Part shown: one piece after another, positions 57,876 through 64,000 of the stretch | Numbering within the stretch: the first letter of the stretch is position 1 | Layout of the letters: every line of letters begins with the position of its first letter | NCBI GenBank assembly: GCA_016801845.1 | Contig: CM028918.1 | Coordinates: forward strand, 16,298,501-16,362,500 | Length of the DNA stretch: 64,000 nt | DNA from: Polydactylus sextarius | Lineage: Eukaryota > Chordata > Actinopteri > Polynemidae | Direction of reading: 5' to 3' | The notes under the pieces: model-generated | The model's input: only the letters and a program-made list of their open reading frames with translations | Told to the model about the DNA's origin: nothing | Database searches by the model: none | Position numbers and translations under genes: made by a program

Positions 57876-60800
57876 TAAATTAGATTAATTTTGACTCTAT
57901 TCATGTCTAAATGGAAATTAAATTTTCACGACAGGAGGTGCATTAGAATAATATTTCACCCCGGTTCAGCAACATTTCCTGTTTCCACTTGTTCTCTTCT
58001 GCTCCTATTAAGTGCATCAGTTTAAGTCTGTTTGCTCTGTGCTGAAATAAACGGACCACTGTCATGTTTAACCCTGAGCAAAGACTCATTGTGCTAATGA
58101 GTGAATATATGAAAGAATCCCTCTGCTGCAGATAAGTGCCTGGATGACATCTGTAGGGATACATACACAATGTGTTTCTTTAAATTACACCAATGAATTG
58201 GTAACTATTAGAGTCATACAAATACATTACACTTAGGTTTTCTGCTTCTTTGTGTGTGAGATGTTCTGTTTAAACTCTGACATTTACCACATCGTCTTGT
58301 CGGTAATCTAACTGTAGCTATAAATGTTTTCATCTATTCAGATGCACACATAACTAAATAAACAATAGATGCCGAGGAAAGAGATGCTGGCTTATAACCA
58401 CTTCAAAATACAAAATCCTAGCAGGTGTCCCTTTTGTCAGAATTACAACCACTTTTACACCTTGACTTTGATCTTCAGTCTTTTGGAAACAAAGCCACTT
58501 AAATTATCTACTGAACCCTGGATCGTAGGTGGATCCAGCAGCTGATGAAGACAGGACAATGCAGCTTTGACTGTCTGAAGCCCTCGCACACAATAACAAA
58601 TAAACTAGATCATGTATTGTCACCAGCTGTGGTAATGATGGAACAGGTGGGCAGCACCAAATGAACTAATACACTTGCATGTTATTATATGTTATTTTTA
58701 AGATTATTATAATCACAGCTGGTTCTTCTTCCATCCTCCTCTGTTTGGAAGCAGGGCTGTTGGATTCTTTAATATCTTGCATATTTATTTTCCATGTGTT
58801 GGTGTTGGAGATGTTTAATATATATTATTGAGCGTGTCCTTCTTGCTTTTTCAGCATTTCACCAAGAGTCACGCTGCAAGTAAATAATCTGACTTAACAG
58901 TGTTAGTGCCATATGTCTCTCACTCCATCAGATGAATTCAATCTGTCTCCTCCTCACAATCGACTGTGTGGGCGCAGCCACAAGACTGTTTGGAATAGAT
59001 CCCCTCTTATTTTTAAAATCACATTTCAGGTTGATTTTTCTTTTCTTTTTCTTTTTCTTTTTTTAACTAAAACCTCTGTGAACAGTCTTCCTCATTGTTC
59101 TCCTGCAGCCCAGCTTCCAACCTCCAGCTGTGACGAGATCTGAACTGATAAAAATGTTGATACATTCATCTGAGCCGTCTTTCACGCTCAAAGCTCTGAT
59201 CTTAATGAGCAGCAGTGAGTGAAGGGACGAGTGCTTTGTGGAGATTTTTTTTCATCCTGGGCTTCGCCTCTCAGGCTACATTCAGGCTGCCGCAGTCAAA
59301 AACAAGGTATTCAGGTTTTTGTTATTCTGCACTAAAAATGTAGAATCCAGATCGTTTCAAACAGACAAGGGCTCGACTACAAAATCACCTTTAAAAAAAG
59401 GTTGGATTCTGTCTACAATTTCATGTCTTGCTGTAATAGAAACATATAATTTGTTGTTTTATTTTGTCAGTATCCAAGTGAAATTATTGCGTCCTGTAGT
59501 GTTCAACAGCAAAGAAGAAGAAACGAGTTGAGTGATTCTTTAATTTTTTAAGAAAGGATCAGATTTCGATAATATATAATGTAAATGTTTTGAGACCAAT
59601 CCGGTGCCCTTTACAACTATGTTTCTGTTGGTTCTGAACAAGCTTTGAGCAAATGTCTGACTCAGTGAATTGGTTGCTGTGTCTTTACATGAATATATTC
59701 AGGAGAAAGAGAAAGTTAGAATATAATGACCAGAGCACTGTGTTACTTACATACATCATCATCAGCATTTCATTGTTGCTTCCCACACTCCTCGGGCTGT
59801 CTGAGAAACATTTTGTTGTGTTTTTATTCCCCATTTTTTCAAGATTTTTGATGAAGTGGTTGCAACTAAGAGTTTGTTAGACTAGAAATTGCTGCAGCAA
59901 CATTAATTGATCCGTCTTTGTTAATTTGGTGAGATCGTGCCGGTACCTTAGTGACAGCAGCCTGGCTCAGCAATTTAGTTGAGGAGGTAATGGTAACATG
60001 TTGTGGATTATATAAAATTGAAATGACATGACTGAAATGCTTTGCCTTTAGCTCTGGCTCTATTTCCTGTCAATGTTTGCTGTTTTCAAAAGTTCTAATT
60101 ATTATGTAAAATTTTATTTCAAAAGATAAAAAGGTCTTTGCAGATTTTTTTTTCCCACTTTCCATAGTGGTTTTATTCTAAAATATTTAAAATTACATTA
60201 ACTTCTATATCATTGCAAATCATTTAATTGTTTCATTTTATTGCAAAGTTTTTGCTGAATTATGAGTTTGGTTTTAAACGTGAAGAAACCAGGACTAGAT
60301 TTTATACTGGTTTTCACCATGGTTTACACTTTTTTCATAAACATACAAAGAAATAACAGGATTTAATTTAGCTCCATTAAGTTATCACAGTTTGAATTTC
60401 ATCTCTTTGCTTTTATCAGTGAACAAAAAAATGTAGAAGAAATTAGTTACATTCATAAGTTTCAGGAATTTATCAATGTTACTGTGTCACTACAACTAAT
60501 TATAATTAGGTAATTATTCAAAAAGTTGAACAAAATCACAGCCCTTGAATTTTTAATCCCACAACAATGTATTTAATTAAGTCATGCTATAAAAGGTCCC
60601 TAAATGACATTTAATGGTGCATTCGTTTTGGGTCAGACCTTTAAAAATGAGATTATTGGAAAGAACAAGTATGTTTACTTTTTGTCAGCGTGTGAGCGTG
60701 TGCATGTATTTTGTGCGTCGCCGTTATTTAACTTGATGAAGAGGTGTGTGTGAAGGCTGCATTGCCTCGGACAGCTGTGCTGCTGGGAGCAATACAGTCG

Positions 60801-60948
60801 TCACGCACCATCTGCCGTGCACGCAAACACTCACACTCACGCACACACTCACACACACATCAACATGTTTTGATTTAAGCAAACAGGCACATCTACCACC
60901 TGGCGTGGCCCTCATCTACCTACTGCTGTCTCTTTTGGTTTACCTCTC

Positions 60949-60949
<1 letters not shown>
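57876..60949. other. Intron 2, unassigned
   Basis: 57878-57960 is AT-rich with several ATTA cores and may be constrained. An imperfect TTTTC repeat is present at about 59038-59062. No exon, RNA or transposon identified. Confidence 0.45.
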
Positions 60950-61008
<59 letters not shown>

Positions 61009-61020
61009 CACACACACACA
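60950..61020. repeat. CA microsatellite
   Basis: AC run of about 70 bases with one extra A near 61008. Confidence 0.96.
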
Positions 61021-61150
61021 GATGCACAAATCGCTATACAAGCAGTGTCAGTCTTTACCTTTTGTGTTCCTTTCACACTCTCCAGCCCCTTTCCCTCTTT
61101 CCCTCTATCTCTCTCCAGCAAGCACCTTCTGATTTTAGTGGTTTGGCATG

Positions 61151-61192
61151 AGTGTGTGTGTGTGTGTGTCTGTGTGTGTGTCTGTGTCTGTG
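61151..61192. repeat. GT microsatellite, interrupted by CT
   Basis: GT runs separated by TGTCTG units. Further GT-rich pieces lie at 61317-61346, 61379-61400 and 61497-61540. Confidence 0.9.
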
Positions 61193-61869
61193 CAACCTGT
61201 CGAGGAATGAGTGTGTTTTAATTAGACTGTATGTCCCTGTAACGGCTGCTCCTAAACACCAGTACAGCTCCCTAGAGGCACTAACAGGTGCAGCAGTATT
61301 TTCTGTGAATGTGTCCACATGTATGTGTATGTGTACGTGCGTGTTGTGGGGTTGGTGACATAGTTGGATCTCAGCATCTGTATGTGTGTATGTGTGTGTG
61401 CCTCTATGTCTGGTGTGTCACAAAAAGTAGAGAACTTAAACACAGATCGATGACACAGAGATGCACTAATAGGACTACAGGGACTGCAGCTTCTTTCTGT
61501 GTGTGTTTGTCCCTGTGTATGTGTGTATGTGTGTGTTTTGTGCCTAATGAGCACTTCTCAGCAACAGATCAGCCATTTCTTTCTGACCAGGCCGTCTGAG
61601 ACAGAGAGTCTACTGACTGGCTGACTAATGAACTGATTCGCTAAGAGCTATGGGAGAATGCAGCCTATTCTCAGTTCTACATACTCAGGTGTCTGGTCTG
61701 ACAGCAGTGGCATTATGCTGTGATTGGACTGCAGAGTGTCTGCAGGATAATAGCCCAGGCCAACGGACATGGAGCGTCAGAAACCAGAAACGAGTTTCTA
61801 CATCTTGGTCTTGAATGTGTCATAAAGCCACAAAGGAAATGCGGCTTTAGCCACAGATCATCAGGCCTA

Positions 61870-62125
61870 ATGTTTTTGGGTTAATTGTCCATCTGTCCCA
61901 TTTTTGTGAACATCTTAAAAGGACAATTGAGAGCCTTTCAAATTTGTCACAAACTAAAAACAAGAAACATGTTTTTTTTTTTTTTTTTTTTGTTTATGAA
62001 TGCTATAACTCAGGGCAGTTTTGAGAAGATTTCTTCAAATTTGATACAAACCTTCAAAAAGACTCTTAAGATGATTATAATTTGTTGGCTTAAAGTCAAA
62101 GGTGACCAAGGCCCACAAAACATGT
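61870..62125. repeat. Dispersed repeat family, copy h
   Basis: Blocks GAGAGCCTTTCAAATTTGTC, GAATGCTATAACTCAGGGCA, GATTTCTTCAAATTTGATAC and TTAAAGTCAAAGGTGACCAA look like two partial units in tandem, split by a T run (61972-61991). Confidence 0.5.
61972..61991. repeat. Poly-T run
   Basis: Twenty consecutive T. Confidence 0.95.
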
Positions 62126-63787
62126 AAAGTGGTCCCTCACATATTACATGCTTAGGTTTAAGAGGTGAAAATCCGTTTTTGAAAATCCATTTATTTATTT
62201 TATTTTTTAGGCCTTTATAAACACTCCCCACACACTTATAAACCTTTCCTACGTAGCTACAGCCCAAGCTGCATTTGCCATTCTCTTTGTCTACACATTT
62301 ACAATACGTATTTTATTCCGAATTATGTAATATTCTTTTAATACTGTATTTTTTAATTAATGTGTTACTTTATATCACAGTATTTATATTAATGCTTATT
62401 TTTTAGGATAGAAATTGCTTATTTTACTGCAAAAATAATTCAAATCTAAAAAATAAAAACACCTCCAGGCTGCAGTAATGAAGACTCAGACACAATAATT
62501 TTACATATACTAGCCACAACAACACACACACAAAAAAAACACAATGTACCAAAGCCGTGAGAGGTGAAGAGAGAGATCACTGTATTTGGTTTTTTCAATG
62601 TGCTATTTCTGGTCCACATTGATGGAATCATGAATATGGCAGAAATGAAGTGAATAAACTGATCAGATGTCACTGGAAACTCACACAAGGTGTTTATGGA
62701 CAGAACTCGTGATTTCAAGCACTTCTGGTTTGCAGAAGGACATGGCAGTTATTCTAGTTTAGTGTTATAATCACTATCTATCATTTTTCTAACAGATCTT
62801 TTTCAAACCTTAATCTTAGACAAGGTACAGTTAGGACTGCCTAATACAGACTAGTCTATTAACTAGTAGACATTTTGCACACAAGAACAGAACTAAAAGT
62901 GCCTTCAGCATATTTGTGTTTTTGGTTCCACCTCGCCCACTACATTATTATGAATTATAAACAGTTCAGACTAGAGGTGGTGGAGGTATATTTCCAACAT
63001 AGCAGTGACATGGACAAGGTTGAAGTTCAGATGTAATTTCTTGTTTAGATTCTATTACTTTGTAGAAAGACTCTAAATTATGCGATGACTGTTTAAAGGT
63101 GGATGAGCGGCTCCATGAAACACTGTTTTTGCCAAATAAAATCAGAAACGAAGCCTCGAGGCTGTGAGCTTTTATTATTTAACAGAAAAATGTCATTTAT
63201 CACCAGGATTAACAGCATGTTAGAATATTTGCATATTAGAAATGATGATTTTTTTGTTTCAATAAATCATTTACAGCCCCAGGTTGAAAACTGCTGGTCT
63301 TGGTATTGGACTGTATAAAAATGTAATTTTAAAGTTTCAACACTACTTACACAATGACTCAGCAGCACAATATAGTGCAGTGTGATGACGCCACGGATCT
63401 CAATGCAAAAGTTGTTCTAGAGTAGATTGTCATTCCTGGAAACCATTTGTGCTGCTGCTAAATTTCACTTTCAATATGAGCCTGGAAATGTTACCACAGT
63501 ATTATACCATGTTTTTTGTTATGACAGTTATTATAAAGCCCAGTCTTGATGGATAAATATTGGTTTTGTGAACATGGCAGTCTTGTATAATAGCAATGTG
63601 TGTAGCTACAGTGGACTCTGGTGGCCTGTTGTTGTGTTTTTTCTGTGTTTTGTCTGTTTATTCATGTGCTTCAGTTGAAGTGTGTGTCAACAGTGCAATG
63701 TGATTTAGTGTGTATGTGTTCAGGGGAGTGATGAGCCATGTAGTATAGTTTCAGAGGATAGTTTCTTTCCCCACTGTCTCTCTAAAT
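62126..63787. other. Intron 2, unassigned
   Basis: AT-rich intronic DNA. Nothing recognised. Confidence 0.5.
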
Positions 63788-63789
63788 GT

Positions 63790-63825
<36 letters not shown>

Positions 63826-63826
63826 T
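63788..63826. repeat. GT microsatellite
   Basis: GT run ending in GCGCGTG. Confidence 0.95.
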
Positions 63827-63955
63827 GCATGTGTTGGCTGTGTGACTGAGTGAATGAGTGTCTGGGAAGCTCTCCAAAATAGGATGTACCCCCTCCAATC
63901 ACCAGCTGTTTACCTCAGATAGCTGCCACTAAATTTGGTGGAGGACCACACACAT

Positions 63956-63956
<1 letters not shown>

Positions 63957-64000
<44 letters not shown>
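63957..64000. repeat. CA microsatellite, cut by window end
   Basis: Uninterrupted CA run that continues to the last base, so its full length is unknown. Confidence 0.97.

Larger units (their letters stand above)
26143..64000 (+). other. galnt14: galnt14 intron 2 (start; at least 37.9 kb, runs off window)
   Basis: It begins GTACAAAT. I looked for the next exon, which in this family carries a FHNEARSTLLRT-type block, by checking CACAATGA/CACAACGA-like stems, and found none. The remainder holds transposon copies, simple repeats and unassigned DNA. A gene nested in the intron cannot be excluded, but nothing supports one. Confidence 0.75.

Overview
The window is non-coding-rich vertebrate DNA, most likely from a teleost fish. 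It has spliced exons with GT/AG borders. It is packed with CA/GT, TA and GA microsatellites, and carries several Tc1/mariner copies, an hAT-type element, a decayed LINE reverse transcriptase and fish-style MITE/SINE pieces. There is no operon structure and there are no long real ORFs. The species cannot be named from the sequence.

Only one protein-coding gene can be supported: the 5' part of galnt14 (polypeptide N-acetylgalactosaminyltransferase 14, a Golgi mucin-type O-glycosylation enzyme) on the + strand. Exon 1 (about 2652-2819 coding) supplies the cytosolic tail, signal anchor and start of the stem. Exon 2 (25973-26142) supplies the end of the stem and the conserved stretch before the catalytic domain. 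The exons join in phase 0, and exon 2 ends in phase 2. I found no exon 3, so the catalytic and lectin domains must lie beyond 64000. The gene call rests on matching recalled GALNT14 protein features; no search was run.

Layout: 1-2230 is upstream DNA holding a striking long inverted repeat (278-1046). About 2320-2790 is a CpG-rich promoter/first-exon region. 2820-25972 is intron 1, with microsatellites, an antisense LINE 3' end (10905-11315), an antisense Tc1 fossil (about 21150-21480), a 600-base pyrimidine tract and a 5' Tc1 fragment (25135-25387). 26143-64000 is the window's part of intron 2, holding a TIR-bearing MITE (30513-30957), a second one (36614-36943), an hAT element with a BED zinc-finger remnant (40518-41691), a broken Tc1 transposase (52646-53602) and many simple repeats.

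The most notable structures are the long inverted repeat near the left edge, a pair of direct repeats (25388-25754 and 28958-29341) that bracket exon 2, a dispersed family seen about eight times across both introns, and the bounded hAT and MITE elements. I saw no convincing new multi-gene system. The longer ORFs are explained by low-complexity tracts.
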